DNA of 64,000 nucleotides, taken from assembly GCA_003833075.1 (NCBI GenBank), contig RIAY01000005.1:142898-206897 (forward strand). Reading direction: 5' to 3'. The notes beneath the pieces are model-generated. The model saw only the letters and a program-made list of their open reading frames with translations, did no database searches and was not told where the DNA came from. The translations under genes and the position numbers were made by a program. This DNA comes from Muribaculaceae bacterium Isolate-036 (Harlan). GTDB lineage: Bacteria; Bacteroidota; Bacteroidia; Bacteroidales; Muribaculaceae. Positions 1 through 9,651 of this stretch are shown here, piece by piece; position 1 is the first letter of the stretch; the number at the start of each line of letters is the position of its first letter.

Positions 1-1
1 T

Positions 2-967
2 CTTGTCGGCGGCGTTATAATGGCGGGGCTTATTTTCCTTTTTCCTCCTCTTTACGGCGAGGGTTATGAGGCTATCAACAATCTTCTTCTGGGAGATGTC
101 TCGAATATAGTTGACGGAACATTTTTCTATGTAGACCGAGACAACGTATGGTTTCTTATCCTCTTCATCGGAGCCATAGCTTTGACAAAGGCATTCGCCA
201 CATCCGCAACCAACGGAGCCGGAGGTGTCGGCGGAACATTCGCTCCTTCTTTGTTCGTCGGAGCTCTCACCGGGTTTCTGTTTGCGTATATAGTGAATAA
301 TCTCGATCTCGGATTCCAGTTGTCTCAAAAGAATTTTGCGCTGATGGGAATGGCGGGGGTCATGAGCGGTGTCATGCATGCGCCTCTGATGGCAATCTTT
401 CTTACAGCCGAGATGACTGGAGGCTATGATCTCTTCCTTCCACTGCTTATCGTCTCGGCACTTGCATATATCACCATACGTATCTTCACTCCGTACAGCA
501 TATACACCATGCGTCTTGCCAAAGCCGGAGATCTTGTCACACATCAGAAAGACAAGGCGGTGCTGACTCTTCTTAAAGTGGATAATCTTATCGAAACAGA
601 TTTCAAGATAGTGCACCCCGAAATGAATCTGAAAGAGATGGTAGATACGATTTCGGTCTCTAATCGAAACCTGTTCCCGGTTACGGATTCTGAAGGAAAT
701 CTGAAAGGAGTGGTTTTGCTTGATGAGATACGCAACATAATGTTCCGTGCTGATCTTTACAAAAAAATGCATGTATCTCGCTTCATGTCGGCAGTGCCTG
801 AAGTAATAGAAATAACGTATCCGATGGATAAGGTGATGGAGATCTTTGATCGGACGAACGCATGGAACCTTCCGGTTGTTGATAATGGAAGATATGTCGG
901 TTTTGTGTCAAAATCCAAAATTTTCAATTCATACAGACGGGTTCTCCGTCATTTCACAGAAGATTAG
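2..967 (+). CDS. ClC-family chloride channel/transporter with C-terminal CBS pair, 5' end cut by window edge
   Basis: The reading frame is open from base 2, so the gene starts outside the window; the first ATG inside (20) is internal. What remains is the C-terminal half of a ClC anion channel or H+/Cl- exchanger of the inner membrane. It has several hydrophobic segments and the family selectivity motif GGTFAPSLFVGA around residue 80. After the last membrane helix (about residue 165) come two CBS domains (about 190-310), which in this family bind adenosine nucleotides and regulate gating. The GREGP region with the gating glutamate lies before the window and cannot be checked. fmt begins 2 bp after the stop, so the two are probably co-transcribed. 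The family is clear; channel versus antiporter cannot be decided from this part. Confidence 0.9.
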   Translation, partial: LVGGVIMAGLIFLFPPLYGEGYEAINNLLLGDVSNIVDGTFFYVDRDNVWFLILFIGAIALTKAFATSATNGAGGVGGTFAPSLFVGALTGFLFAYIVNNLDLGFQLSQKNFALMGMAGVMSGVMHAPLMAIFLTAEMTGGYDLFLPLLIVSALAYITIRIFTPYSIYTMRLAKAGDLVTHQKDKAVLTLLKVDNLIETDFKIVHPEMNLKEMVDTISVSNRNLFPVTDSEGNLKGVVLLDEIRNIMFRADLYKKMHVSRFMSAVPEVIEITYPMDKVMEIFDRTNAWNLPVVDNGRYVGFVSKSKIFNSYRRVLRHFTED

Positions 968-969
968 AA

Positions 970-1938
970 ATGAAAAAAGAAGATTTAAAAATAGTTTTTT
1001 TCGGAACGCCGGAATTCGCAGTCACAAGCCTTGCAAAACTTGTTGACGAGGGATATAATGTTTCCGCAGTCGTTACAATGCCCGATAAAGAGGCTGGACG
1101 GGGCAGAAAAATCATACAGAGCGATGTAAAAAAATATGCGGTAGAGAAGGGTCTTGAGGTCTTGCAGCCGGAAAAGCTGAAAGCTCCTGAGTTTATTGAC
1201 AAATTGCGTGAAATCAACGCAGACCTCTTTATTGTAATAGCGTTCCGCATGCTTCCCGAAGTTGTATGGACAATGCCGAGACTTGGAACTTTCAACCTTC
1301 ATGGATCCCTGCTTCCGAAATACAGGGGAGCCGCTCCCATCAACCGAGCCATAATGAACGGTGAGACAGAAACCGGTGTCACTACATTTTTCCTCAGACA
1401 TGAGATTGACACAGGTGATATAATAGGTTCCCGGAAGATTCAGATTTCAGACAACGATAACGTAGGCACTGTCTACGACAGACTGATGCATATAGGCGCC
1501 GACATGGTTATAGAAACCGTCGAAAGCATTCTTGACGGGACGCTTGAGACCAGACCGCAGCCGGAAGGTGAATTTACACCTGCTCCTAAAATCTTCAAGG
1601 AAGATTGCCGTATAGACTGGAATCGTTCCGCAAGAGAGATCCACAATCATATCCGGGGACTGTCTCCATATCCGGCGGCGTTCTCCGCTCTTGAGGATGA
1701 AGAAGGGAAAAACATAGATGTAAAGATTTTCGAATCTCTGCCTGTTGACAATGTAATAATTGAGAAAAACACGACACCTGGAACAATAATGATATCAGGT
1801 AAAAGACTCTTTGCCGCTACATCCGAAGGCACTCTTGAGATTCTGTCACTCCAGCCTGCCGGGAAAAAACGCATGGCTGCTTCTGCGTTTCTTCTTGGCT
1901 ATCATCCGGTAAAGTTCACAACCGCGCAAAATGGATAA
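970..1938 (+). CDS. fmt: Methionyl-tRNA formyltransferase
   Basis: This 322-residue cytosolic enzyme transfers a formyl group from 10-formyl-tetrahydrofolate to Met-tRNAfMet, making the initiator tRNA. The N-terminal Rossmann-type formyltransferase domain starts with the typical IVFFGTPEFA. It carries the signature NLHGSLLPKYRG (about residues 109-120, with catalytic Asn and His) and HEIDTGD (about 144-150) with the catalytic Asp. The C-terminal domain contains the IDWNRSAREIHNHIRGLSPYPAA block seen in Fmt proteins, read in parts. Length is normal. The ATG at 970 lies 2 bp after the ClC stop, and the 3' end overlaps menD by 8 bp. fmt is usually beside def or priA-type genes, so its coupling to menaquinone genes looks like simple operon sharing. 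Confidence 0.96.
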   Translation: MKKEDLKIVFFGTPEFAVTSLAKLVDEGYNVSAVVTMPDKEAGRGRKIIQSDVKKYAVEKGLEVLQPEKLKAPEFIDKLREINADLFIVIAFRMLPEVVWTMPRLGTFNLHGSLLPKYRGAAPINRAIMNGETETGVTTFFLRHEIDTGDIIGSRKIQISDNDNVGTVYDRLMHIGADMVIETVESILDGTLETRPQPEGEFTPAPKIFKEDCRIDWNRSAREIHNHIRGLSPYPAAFSALEDEEGKNIDVKIFESLPVDNVIIEKNTTPGTIMISGKRLFAATSEGTLEILSLQPAGKKRMAASAFLLGYHPVKFTTAQNG

Positions 1939-3658
1939 CCTTACCGAAAATATAATACAGTATGACATGGATACCGACAAGGAATATTGCCGGATTTTGT
2001 TTGACATACTGCTGTGCAAGGGTGTAAAGGATATAGTCCTGTCGCCCGGAAGCCGCAACGCTCCTTTGCTGATCGGAACTGCATGCCGCCCATTCAACAG
2101 ACATACGGTCACAGACGAACGTACTGCTGCTTTCATGGCTCTCGGCATATCTCTGGCAGGGAAGAAGCCGGTTGCACTTGTGTGCACATCGGGCACTGCA
2201 CTTTATAATTATGCGCCTGCCGTAGCTGAAGCTTTCTACCAGCATGTTCCTTTGATTGTAATAACTGCCGACAGACCTCTTGAGTGGATTGATCAGGATG
2301 ACTCACAGACTCTTGTTCAGCCTGGGGCTCTTGACAAAATAGTAAAGGGCACATACGACATTCCGGTTGAACATCCGGATTCACCTCACGAGGCGTGGTA
2401 TGTGAACCGCATCGTCAATGAAGCCTGCAATCTCGCTCTTTCCGGAAGAAAAGGTCCTGTGCATATTAATGTGAGACTTGACAATCCTCTCACGGATGTA
2501 ATACCGTTTGTGTCCGGAATGCCTCGAATTATCGAATACACTGACAATCTCAACCTGCCGCCTCATCTATATAAAGAAACTGCGACATTCCTTCAAGGCA
2601 AAAAGGTTCTTGTAACAGCAGGCTTCATGCAAGCTGACAATGAACTTAACAGATATATGTCTGCGTTTGCCCGTATGGGAAATGTAGCTGTCATGTGCGA
2701 GACTTTGTCGAATCTTCACCTCCCTGGAAATCCGTATGCCATTGACAGCGTCCTGAGCATAATAGAGAATAACGCTGATGTATGCGAATCCCTGAGACCG
2801 GATGTCGTGATATCGATAGGCGGTGCACTCATATCGCGGAAACTGAAAGAGTATATACGCAAATACCCCCCAGCACATCATTGGACTTTGGGAGACACCT
2901 CCCCTTCCGCTGATTGTTTTATGACTCTGACAAGACATTTTGAAGTTTCACCGGTGAAATTCTTCAAAGGTCTGACACGCCATATGGCAAGGACACCGAA
3001 AAACAAGACGGCGGCTGATTATTCAATGAAATGGGAGACAGAAAGAGCCAAGGCACTTGAGAGTCATGAAAACTATGTCATGCAAAAGTCCGGTTGGTCG
3101 GAAATGGCGGCATTCCGCCATATGCTTGAAAAGCTACCGCCTTCATATAACCTCTTTCTTTCCAACGGAACAGCCGTAAGATACGGACAGCTCTTCACTG
3201 ACAGGATTCCTCACGCGTCTTTCGGTTGCCGGGGGGTCTCGGGAATTGACGGGACAACGGCAACAGCCGCAGGATGCGCCATGGCATATAACGGACCGAC
3301 TTTGCTCATAAGCGGAGACATGTCTATGGTATATGATACAGGAGTTCTTGGAATGCGGCATTTGCCCGTGGATTTCAAGATCGCAGTCATAAACAACAAA
3401 GGTGGGGGAATATTCAGATTCATTCCGTCTACACGAAATTGCACTGGAAGGGATGAACTGTTCTGTGCTTCGCCTGATCTCCCTGTGAAAGGATTGGCTG
3501 AGTCTTACGGATGGGCATATTTCAAGGCTGAATCCATGATGGAACTGGAAGAATGTTTTACCAGATTTCTTGAACATAAACACAATGCCCTGCTTGAGAT
3601 CATAGCAGACGAAAACATCTCCGCCGAAATTCTCATTGAATATATGAATCGAAAATAA
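1931..3658 (+). CDS. menD: 2-succinyl-5-enolpyruvyl-6-hydroxy-3-cyclohexene-1-carboxylate synthase
   Basis: MenD is a thiamine-diphosphate enzyme that joins isochorismate and 2-oxoglutarate in menaquinone synthesis. The 575-residue protein has the N-terminal pyrimidine-binding domain with the MenD signature [10 protein letters not shown] (about residues 37-46). The C-terminal pyrophosphate-binding domain has the GDMSMVYD...[10 protein letters not shown] segment (about residues 455-495) that holds Mg2+ and ThDP. The ATG at 1931 overlaps the end of fmt by 8 bp, which suggests translational coupling; a second in-frame ATG at 1967 is a possible alternative start. It is the first of four men genes in pathway-related order. 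The isochorismate synthase gene menF, needed before this step, is not in the window. Confidence 0.95.
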   Translation: MDNLTENIIQYDMDTDKEYCRILFDILLCKGVKDIVLSPGSRNAPLLIGTACRPFNRHTVTDERTAAFMALGISLAGKKPVALVCTSGTALYNYAPAVAEAFYQHVPLIVITADRPLEWIDQDDSQTLVQPGALDKIVKGTYDIPVEHPDSPHEAWYVNRIVNEACNLALSGRKGPVHINVRLDNPLTDVIPFVSGMPRIIEYTDNLNLPPHLYKETATFLQGKKVLVTAGFMQADNELNRYMSAFARMGNVAVMCETLSNLHLPGNPYAIDSVLSIIENNADVCESLRPDVVISIGGALISRKLKEYIRKYPPAHHWTLGDTSPSADCFMTLTRHFEVSPVKFFKGLTRHMARTPKNKTAADYSMKWETERAKALESHENYVMQKSGWSEMAAFRHMLEKLPPSYNLFLSNGTAVRYGQLFTDRIPHASFGCRGVSGIDGTTATAAGCAMAYNGPTLLISGDMSMVYDTGVLGMRHLPVDFKIAVINNKGGGIFRFIPSTRNCTGRDELFCASPDLPVKGLAESYGWAYFKAESMMELEECFTRFLEHKHNALLEIIADENISAEILIEYMNRK

Positions 3659-3675
3659 ATTATATAATTATACAT

Positions 3676-4488
3676 ATGAACTGGAAAACAATTAAGGAAT
3701 ATACCGATATCCTATTTGAGGAAATGGATGGAATCGCAAAGATAACTATCAACAGACCGAAAGTATACAACGCGTTCCGCCCTCTTACAAACAAAGAGAT
3801 GCTTGATGCTTTCGCCATATGCCGTGAACGCTCGGACATACGCGTCATCATACTTACTGGCATCGGCGACAAGGCATTCTGCAGCGGTGGCGACCAAAAT
3901 GCCAAAGGACACGGTGGCTATGTAGATGAAACCGGTGTCCCAAGGCTGAATGTGCTTGAGCTGCACCATGCAATACGCTCGATTCCCAAACCGGTCATAG
4001 CTATGGTAAACGGATATTCAATTGGAGGAGGCAACGTGTTACAGGTGGTCTGTGACTTGTCGATTGCATCGGAGAATGCACGTTTCGGACAGACCGGTCC
4101 AAAAGTCGGCAGTTTCGATGCCGGTTTCGGTTCTTCTTATCTCGCACGTTGTGTTGGCCAGAAGAAGGCTCGCGAAATCTGGTATCTTTGCCGCCAGTAT
4201 ACGGCTCAGGAAGCTTTGAAAATGGGAATGGTCAACGCTGTGGTTCCTTTTGACAAACTTGAGGAGACAACAGTTGACTGGGCAAAGACTATTATGAAAC
4301 GTTCTCCATTTGCCATACGCATGATTAAACGTGCGCTTAATGCCGAGCTCGATGGTCAGCACGGACTCATGGAGTTCGCGGGAGACGCCACCCTCATGTA
4401 TTACATGATGGACGAAGCGCAGGAAGGCAAAAACGCATTCCTTGAAAAGCGCGACCCGAATTTTGACCAATATCCGATGTTCCCGTAA
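3676..4488 (+). CDS. menB: 1,4-dihydroxy-2-naphthoyl-CoA synthase
   Basis: MenB is a crotonase-fold enzyme that closes the ring of o-succinylbenzoyl-CoA to 1,4-dihydroxy-2-naphthoyl-CoA in menaquinone synthesis. The protein has 270 residues. It shows the crotonase oxyanion-hole region [12 protein letters not shown] (about residues 73-84), the [12 protein letters not shown] block and [16 protein letters not shown] (about 138-153), which carries the MenB-specific active-site Asp and Ser region. The C terminus [16 protein letters not shown] is close to that of other MenB proteins. It starts 17 bp after menD and is followed by menC after 22 bp, so it is part of the men operon. Assignment to MenB rather than another enoyl-CoA hydratase is strong. 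Confidence 0.96.
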   Translation: MNWKTIKEYTDILFEEMDGIAKITINRPKVYNAFRPLTNKEMLDAFAICRERSDIRVIILTGIGDKAFCSGGDQNAKGHGGYVDETGVPRLNVLELHHAIRSIPKPVIAMVNGYSIGGGNVLQVVCDLSIASENARFGQTGPKVGSFDAGFGSSYLARCVGQKKAREIWYLCRQYTAQEALKMGMVNAVVPFDKLEETTVDWAKTIMKRSPFAIRMIKRALNAELDGQHGLMEFAGDATLMYYMMDEAQEGKNAFLEKRDPNFDQYPMFP

Positions 4489-4510
4489 TTCAAAATACCT
4501 ATAAAATAAC

Positions 4511-5566
4511 GTGAGATTAGAGTTTTGCCCATATAATCTGATATTCCGCAAGCCGGCAGGGACCTCTCGCGGAGTATTGACCGAGAAGATAACATGTTTC
4601 CTTCGCATATTCGATGAAGCGGATCCTTCGCATTACGGTATTGGAGAGGCAGCAGTCTTTCCCGGACTGTCACCTGAAGCCGATGAAAGATATTTCTATA
4701 AGCTGATGGAACTGCAGGCAAACATACGTCTTGGCTTGCAGACTGACTTGTCCTGCTTCCCCTCTCTTCAAATGGGTCTTGAACAGGCTATAAGGGATTT
4801 CACCGCCGGATGTGAAGGGATCTACTTTAATTCACCATTCATTATCGGCGATAAGGATATTACAATCAACGGACTTATATGGATGGGAGATTATGAGGAA
4901 ATGATTTCTCGGATTGAGGATAAACTTGCCGCAGGATTCAAATGTATCAAGCTGAAAATAGCTTCTATAGACTGGAGCAAGGAAATCGGGATGATAGAGT
5001 TTATCCGGCAAAGATATGACAGTGACAAAATCGAAATCCGGGTGGATGCCAACGGAGGCTTCACCATGGATAACGCTTTGGCACGACTCAGACATCTTGC
5101 AGATCTCGATGTGCATTCAATCGAACAACCCATAAAAGCCGGGAATCCTCAACTCATGAGATTCCTGTGCGATGTCTCCCCCATTCCCATTGCATTGGAC
5201 GAAGAGCTGATCGGAAAATTCACTCCCGAATCCAAGGCAGAGACTCTTGACTCGATAAAACCGGCATATATCGTGATAAAGCCCTCGCTTGAAGGTGGAT
5301 TTTCCGGCGCCGGTGAATGGATCAGACTGGCAGACGAAAGAAACATAGGTTGGTGGATAACATCTTCTCTGGAATCAAATATCGGACTGAACGCGCTCTC
5401 TCAATGGGTCGCCACTTTGAATCAGAAGCGTCCGCAGGGACTCGGTACGGGAGCATTATTCACAAACAATATCCCGTCACCTATATATACGGACGGCGAG
5501 AAACTGAAATATAACCCTGATGTCACTCTTGACCGCGATGTAATTGACAAACTTGATTGGCGGTAA
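4511..5566 (+). CDS. menC: o-Succinylbenzoate synthase
   Basis: MenC belongs to the enolase superfamily and dehydrates SHCHC to o-succinylbenzoate. The 351-residue protein shows the catalytic residues in order: the K-x-K pair in CIKLKIAS (about residues 137-144), the metal ligands in RVDANGGF, SIEQPIK and ALDEEL, and the second catalytic Lys in YIVIKPSLEGG (about 255). The start is a GTG at 4511; an in-frame TAA at 4502-4504 rules out any start upstream. The gene lies between menB and menE, and its 3' end may overlap the first possible menE start codon. Enolase-family sequence alone can be ambiguous with other racemases, but the men neighbours settle the assignment. Confidence 0.94.
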   Translation: MRLEFCPYNLIFRKPAGTSRGVLTEKITCFLRIFDEADPSHYGIGEAAVFPGLSPEADERYFYKLMELQANIRLGLQTDLSCFPSLQMGLEQAIRDFTAGCEGIYFNSPFIIGDKDITINGLIWMGDYEEMISRIEDKLAAGFKCIKLKIASIDWSKEIGMIEFIRQRYDSDKIEIRVDANGGFTMDNALARLRHLADLDVHSIEQPIKAGNPQLMRFLCDVSPIPIALDEELIGKFTPESKAETLDSIKPAYIVIKPSLEGGFSGAGEWIRLADERNIGWWITSSLESNIGLNALSQWVATLNQKRPQGLGTGALFTNNIPSPIYTDGEKLKYNPDVTLDRDVIDKLDWR

Positions 5567-5597
5567 ATTACATGATAGGTATAACATAAACTGTTTT

Positions 5598-6530
5598 ATG
5601 ACATACGAGGATTTTGCGCAAGAATGGGACAGCCGAGACATGATAACATGCCGCACCTCCGGTTCAACCGGAGCACCCAAGGAAATACTGCTCCCTAAAC
5701 ACGAAATGGTCAACAGTGCCCTCCGAACCATAGACTTTTTCGGTCTCACTGGAGATTCCCTTCTCTATTCGTGCATCGCCCCTGATTTCATCGGTGGAAA
5801 AATGATGCTGGTCCGCCAAAGAGCCGCGGGATGCAGATTTCGTTGGGAGACACCAAGCAACAGACCGCTTGACGGCTATTCGGGCGAGCCAATTTCGCTT
5901 TTGTCTGTTGTCCCTTCTCAGGTCATACACATACTTGACAACATTAAAGACATGCCGGTAATTGACGCCATGCTTGTGGGAGGCTCAAGTATTCCGGAAT
6001 CTTTGCGACACAGGATTGAGAAAAGCGGATTGAATGCATATGAAAGCTATGGCATGACAGAGACAGCCTCTCACATAGCATTGCGCCGCATCAAATCAGA
6101 GCCTGAACCATTCAGGACACTCGGAGACATAACCGTGACGATTTCAGATGAGGCACTTGTGATAGATATCCCCGGCTGGCAGTCTGTCAGAACCAACGAC
6201 TCAGCGCGTAGTGTATCTCCCCGCGAATTTTTTATTGACGGCAGACTTGACAACATTATGATTTCAGGAGGACGTAAAATCAATCCGGAACGTGTGGAGG
6301 ATATACTTTCCCGCACAATTACATTCCCTTTCATAATCACATCAAGACCCGATGAAAAATGGGGTGAGCGCATAATTATGATTGCGGAAGCGGAAGAGTC
6401 TGAAAGACCGTTTATCGAAAATGAATGCAGGAATATGCTTGTAAATTACATGAGACCCAAGGAAATTATTTTTACCAAGCATCTTCCGAGAACACCAAAC
6501 GGGAAACCGGTCAGAAATTTTAAGAACTAA
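5598..6530 (+). CDS. menE: o-Succinylbenzoate-CoA ligase (AMP-forming)
   Basis: MenE activates o-succinylbenzoate with ATP and CoA, the step between MenC and MenB. The adenylate-forming signature CRTSGSTGAPKEILLPK lies near the N terminus, the motif YESYGMTETASH is central, and LPRTPNGKPVRNF at the C terminus holds the catalytic Lys. I place the start at the ATG at 5598, giving 310 residues. The frame is also open from a TTG at 5544 that overlaps menC, but its extra 18 residues look unlike a domain. The protein is shorter than typical adenylating enzymes because the N-terminal part before the P-loop is reduced, as in other Bacteroidales MenE proteins. It closes the men operon. Confidence 0.92.
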   Translation: MTYEDFAQEWDSRDMITCRTSGSTGAPKEILLPKHEMVNSALRTIDFFGLTGDSLLYSCIAPDFIGGKMMLVRQRAAGCRFRWETPSNRPLDGYSGEPISLLSVVPSQVIHILDNIKDMPVIDAMLVGGSSIPESLRHRIEKSGLNAYESYGMTETASHIALRRIKSEPEPFRTLGDITVTISDEALVIDIPGWQSVRTNDSARSVSPREFFIDGRLDNIMISGGRKINPERVEDILSRTITFPFIITSRPDEKWGERIIMIAEAEESERPFIENECRNMLVNYMRPKEIIFTKHLPRTPNGKPVRNFKN

Positions 6531-6557
6531 AAATTTCATTTTTAACGAATTTTGTTA

Positions 6558-6565
6558 TAAATTTG
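6558..6565 (+). promoter_or_regulatory. Possible -7 promoter box of the Crp/Fnr gene
   Basis: TAAATTTG fits the Bacteroidales -7 consensus TAnnTTTG and lies about 50 bp before the start of the regulator gene. No clear TTTG -33 element is found at the usual 19-21 bp spacing, so this is a weak call. Confidence 0.35.
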
Positions 6566-6614
6566 TGTTTTAAAACAGAAAACCCTGTTATTTCCAGTAT
6601 CACAGCAGGTGAAT

Positions 6615-7316
6615 ATGATTAAAAAAAGTACATTAGAGCGAATCATTGGTGATGATCTTTCGGATATGTGGAATGCACTTCGTCCGGAAGAGAAGCGAAT
6701 TGTCACTGACAATTTCAAATACGAGCAATACAAGAAGAATCAGATAATCTATGCTGAGAAAGAGACTCCTGAAAACCTATATTGTCTTCTCGATGGAAAG
6801 GTAAAGCTATACAAAAGCGGCATCGGTGACAGGGTGCAGATTCTCAGACTGTATCGTCCGGTTCAGTATTTCGGGTATCGTGCATACTTCGCACTCGAAC
6901 CATATGTCTCGACGGCTGCTGCTTTCGAACCTTCTGTAATAGGCATAATTCCCATGAAAATTGTTGAAGATCTCGTCCGCCAGAACAATGACCTCGCCAT
7001 GTTCTTTATTCATGAGCTCTCCCGCAATCTGGGTGGTGCCGATACCAAGATAATCAATCTTACTCAGAAACATATCCGCGGCCGTCTTGCGGAATCCCTG
7101 CTCCTTCTTGCAGACAACTACGGTTACGAAGATGATGATTCGACATTGAAGATATACATGAGTCGTGAAGACCTTGCGAATCTGTCGAACATGACAACTT
7201 CCAATGCAATCAGAACGTTGATGTCTTTTGTCAATGAAAAATTGATTCTTGTTGACGGCAGGAGAATAAAAATTATAAACGAACCTCAGCTCAGGAAAAT
7301 TTCCAAATTCGGATAA
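6615..7316 (+). CDS. Crp/Fnr-family transcriptional regulator
   Basis: The protein of about 233 residues has an N-terminal cyclic-nucleotide-binding-like beta-barrel (about residues 20-135). A C-terminal winged helix-turn-helix follows (about 165-225), with the recognition region SREDLANLSNMTTSNAIRTL. The N-terminal half lacks the cysteine cluster expected of an oxygen-sensing [4Fe-4S] FNR, so it is a Crp/Fnr-type regulator whose ligand is not evident. The ATG at 6615 is preferred over an in-frame GTG at 6609. It stands 84 bp after menE and is followed by a strong hairpin, so it may be a separate unit. A link to respiration through the men genes is only an inference from location. Confidence 0.88.
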   Translation: MIKKSTLERIIGDDLSDMWNALRPEEKRIVTDNFKYEQYKKNQIIYAEKETPENLYCLLDGKVKLYKSGIGDRVQILRLYRPVQYFGYRAYFALEPYVSTAAAFEPSVIGIIPMKIVEDLVRQNNDLAMFFIHELSRNLGGADTKIINLTQKHIRGRLAESLLLLADNYGYEDDDSTLKIYMSREDLANLSNMTTSNAIRTLMSFVNEKLILVDGRRIKIINEPQLRKISKFG

Positions 7317-7352
7317 GATATAGACGTTCCAAATGACGGTATAAATATGCTA

Positions 7353-7398
7353 CAGCCTCGGAATGCACGTTAGACGATAACATTCCGAGGCTGTTATT
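7353..7398. terminator. Hairpin terminator between the Crp/Fnr gene and lpxA
   Basis: Perfect 13-bp arms (7353-7365 and 7381-7393) with a 15-nt loop, followed by TTATTTT on the plus strand. It lies between convergent genes and could serve both. Confidence 0.85.
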
Positions 7399-7420
7399 TT
7401 AAGGATATTCTGCTATGACA

Positions 7421-8194
7421 TCAGATTACAGAACGTATGATTCCTCTGTCAGAATGTAACACAAACTGAACAATTTCATTCCGTATTTCAGATGCCGGAA
7501 TCTTTTCTTCTATGAGTTTGACAGCATTTGTTACATTGAGATCACTCATATACAAGATGCGATATATATCTGCTATATGACGCACTTCATCTTCAGAGAA
7601 ACCGTTCCTGTGCAATCCGACAGTATTGAGTCCCACATAAGAGATTGGATCACGCGCAGCCTTTACGAACGGGGGAATGTCTTTATTTACCAACGCCCCT
7701 CCCTGTAGCATGATATTCCTTCCGAGATGACAGAACTGATGGATAAGACTTCCGCCGCCAATCACAGCTGCATCGTCTACAACCACCTCGCCGGCAAGCT
7801 GAGAGGCATTGGACATTATCACACGATTGCCGAGACGGCAATCATGTGCCACATGGCAGTATGCCATGATAAGACAGTTCTGCCCGATACGGGTCTCCCC
7901 TTTTGACGCTGTGCCTCGGTTCACGGTTACACACTCTCGCAGGGTGGTTCCATCGCCTACATAGGCGTAAGTCTTCTCTCCCTTGAATTTCAGATCCTGA
8001 GGAATTCCGGACACTACGGCACCGGGGAAGATCCTTACATTATTACCGATTCTTGCTCCCGGGAATATTGTGACATTTCCGTGAATCTCGCAATTGTCTC
8101 CGATCTCGACATCCTCATGGATGTTGGTGAAATTTCCTATCGATACGTTCTGCCCTATCTTTGCATCAGGATGGACACTATATAGATTTGCCAT
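7421..8194 (-). CDS. lpxA: UDP-N-acetylglucosamine acyltransferase
   Basis: LpxA carries out the first step of lipid A synthesis, moving a 3-hydroxyacyl chain from ACP to UDP-GlcNAc. The 257-residue protein has the left-handed beta-helix hexapeptide repeats over about residues 10-190 and a helical C-terminal domain. The segment with catalytic His (AHDCRLGNRVIM, about residues 116-127) and the GGGSLIHQFCHLGRN block are typical of LpxA. The motif HRNGFSEDEVR near residue 195 is the usual transition to the C-terminal helices. It starts 6 bp after the lpxC-fabZ stop, so the lpx genes lpxD, lpxC-fabZ and lpxA are transcribed together from the right. Confidence 0.96.
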   Translation of the reverse strand: MANLYSVHPDAKIGQNVSIGNFTNIHEDVEIGDNCEIHGNVTIFPGARIGNNVRIFPGAVVSGIPQDLKFKGEKTYAYVGDGTTLRECVTVNRGTASKGETRIGQNCLIMAYCHVAHDCRLGNRVIMSNASQLAGEVVVDDAAVIGGGSLIHQFCHLGRNIMLQGGALVNKDIPPFVKAARDPISYVGLNTVGLHRNGFSEDEVRHIADIYRILYMSDLNVTNAVKLIEEKIPASEIRNEIVQFVLHSDRGIIRSVI

Positions 8195-8200
8195 TTTTTC

Positions 8201-9580
8201 TTATTTGTTTTTTATGATCTGCGCCATAAATTCCGCCTCACAAACTATCTTCTCTCCGACGAAGGCATAACCCTTAACCATCGCGCATCCGCGACGTATC
8301 TCCGTTGTCAAAGCGACACTTAGAATTAGAGTATTTCCCGGAACAACTTTCTGACGGAACTTGACATTGTCAATCTTAAGAAAATATGTTGAATACTTAT
8401 CCGGATCCTCAAGATAATTCAACACAAGCACACCTGCGGCCTGAGCCATAGCCTCGACCTGCAGCACACCGGGCATTACGGGTTCCTGAGGGAAATGCCC
8501 CGTAAAGAACGGCTCGTTGACTGTCACATTCTTTACAGCCACACAGTGCTTCTGATCCATCTCTATGATTTTGTCTATAAGGAGGAAGGGATAACGGTGT
8601 GGAAGCAGTTTCTTGATACCGTTAACATCTATAAGCGGCGCGGCATTAGGATTGTAGAGCGGACTTTGCGCTTCCGTATGCTTCACCTCCTTGCGCACCA
8701 TGCGCGTAAACTTGTTGTTTACAGTATGACCGGGACGAATGGCAACCACCCTTCCCTTCAGAGGACGGCCGATAAGAGCGAGATCCCCTATGATATCCAT
8801 AAGTTTATGTCGTGCCGGCTCATTATCCCATGTAAGTGGCTTTGGATTGATATAGCCGAGTTTGCTGAGATGCATATGAGGCACTTTCACAATATCGCAT
8901 ATTTCATCGATCTTCTCCTGCGGTATCTCCTGATCATAGATTACAATCGCGTTATCAAGATCACCTCCCTTTATAAGGTTATAATTCAGAAGACCTTCTA
9001 TCTCGCGCACAAATACGAATGTCCTTGCGCTGGCAACTTCCTGTTTGAATTCTGCAAGATCGTCAAGAACTGCGAACTGATTGGGAAGCACCGGAGAATT
9101 GTACTCGACCATGCACTCCACACTGAAACCATCGTCAGGATATATCGTAAGCATGGAACCGGACTCGTCTTTGAACTGAGTCTTTTCCTTTATTATGTAG
9201 AAGTCTTTGTCAGCCGCCTGCTCTTTAAGTCCTACACGCTCTATCTCGTTGACGTAAATGATGGCGCTGCCGTCAAGAATAGGCAGCTCAGGACCATCGA
9301 CCTCAATCAGACAGTTGTCTACACCTGCCGCATAAAGTGCCGCAAGAGAATGCTCTACTGTAGAAACCCGGACATCTCCTTTGCCCAGTACTGTGCCGCG
9401 CTGGGTATCCACTACATTCTCAGCCACGGCTGGAATTACAGGCCGATCCTCAAGATCCACACGACAAATACGGTAACCTGTGTTTTCAGGAGCCGGATTG
9501 AAAGTGGCTGTGATATTCAGACCCGAGTGCAAACCTTTCCCTTTTACGGAAAACGATTCGTTAAGTGTTAGCTGTTGCAT
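8201..9580 (-). CDS. lpxC-fabZ: Bifunctional UDP-3-O-acyl-GlcNAc deacetylase / 3-hydroxyacyl-ACP dehydratase
   Basis: This is a fusion of the Zn2+-dependent LpxC deacetylase, the committed step of lipid A synthesis, and the FabZ hotdog-fold dehydratase of fatty acid synthesis. The LpxC part (about residues 1-300) shows STVEHSLAALYAAGVDNC with a zinc His and HKLMDIIGDLALIG with further zinc ligands. The FabZ part (from about residue 315) shows LLPHRYPFLLIDKI and GHFPQEPVMPGVLQVEAMAQ (cut here), with the catalytic His and Glu. I choose the ATG at 9580 (459 residues) over the TTG two codons upstream. The fusion is an established feature of Bacteroidetes and balances use of the shared hydroxyacyl-ACP pool. 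Confidence 0.96.
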   Translation of the reverse strand: MQQLTLNESFSVKGKGLHSGLNITATFNPAPENTGYRICRVDLEDRPVIPAVAENVVDTQRGTVLGKGDVRVSTVEHSLAALYAAGVDNCLIEVDGPELPILDGSAIIYVNEIERVGLKEQAADKDFYIIKEKTQFKDESGSMLTIYPDDGFSVECMVEYNSPVLPNQFAVLDDLAEFKQEVASARTFVFVREIEGLLNYNLIKGGDLDNAIVIYDQEIPQEKIDEICDIVKVPHMHLSKLGYINPKPLTWDNEPARHKLMDIIGDLALIGRPLKGRVVAIRPGHTVNNKFTRMVRKEVKHTEAQSPLYNPNAAPLIDVNGIKKLLPHRYPFLLIDKIIEMDQKHCVAVKNVTVNEPFFTGHFPQEPVMPGVLQVEAMAQAAGVLVLNYLEDPDKYSTYFLKIDNVKFRQKVVPGNTLILSVALTTEIRRGCAMVKGYAFVGEKIVCEAEFMAQIIKNK

Positions 9581-9651
9581 AATCAATATGTTCAGACCGC
9601 GGGAATCCTGTCAGTGGATTTATTCCGCAGTATTATCATTTTTATTTTTTG

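Noticed and set aside
8495..9571. Plus-strand open frame of 358 codons
   Set aside because: It lies entirely opposite lpxC-fabZ, whose motifs are complete; the frame has no domain character.
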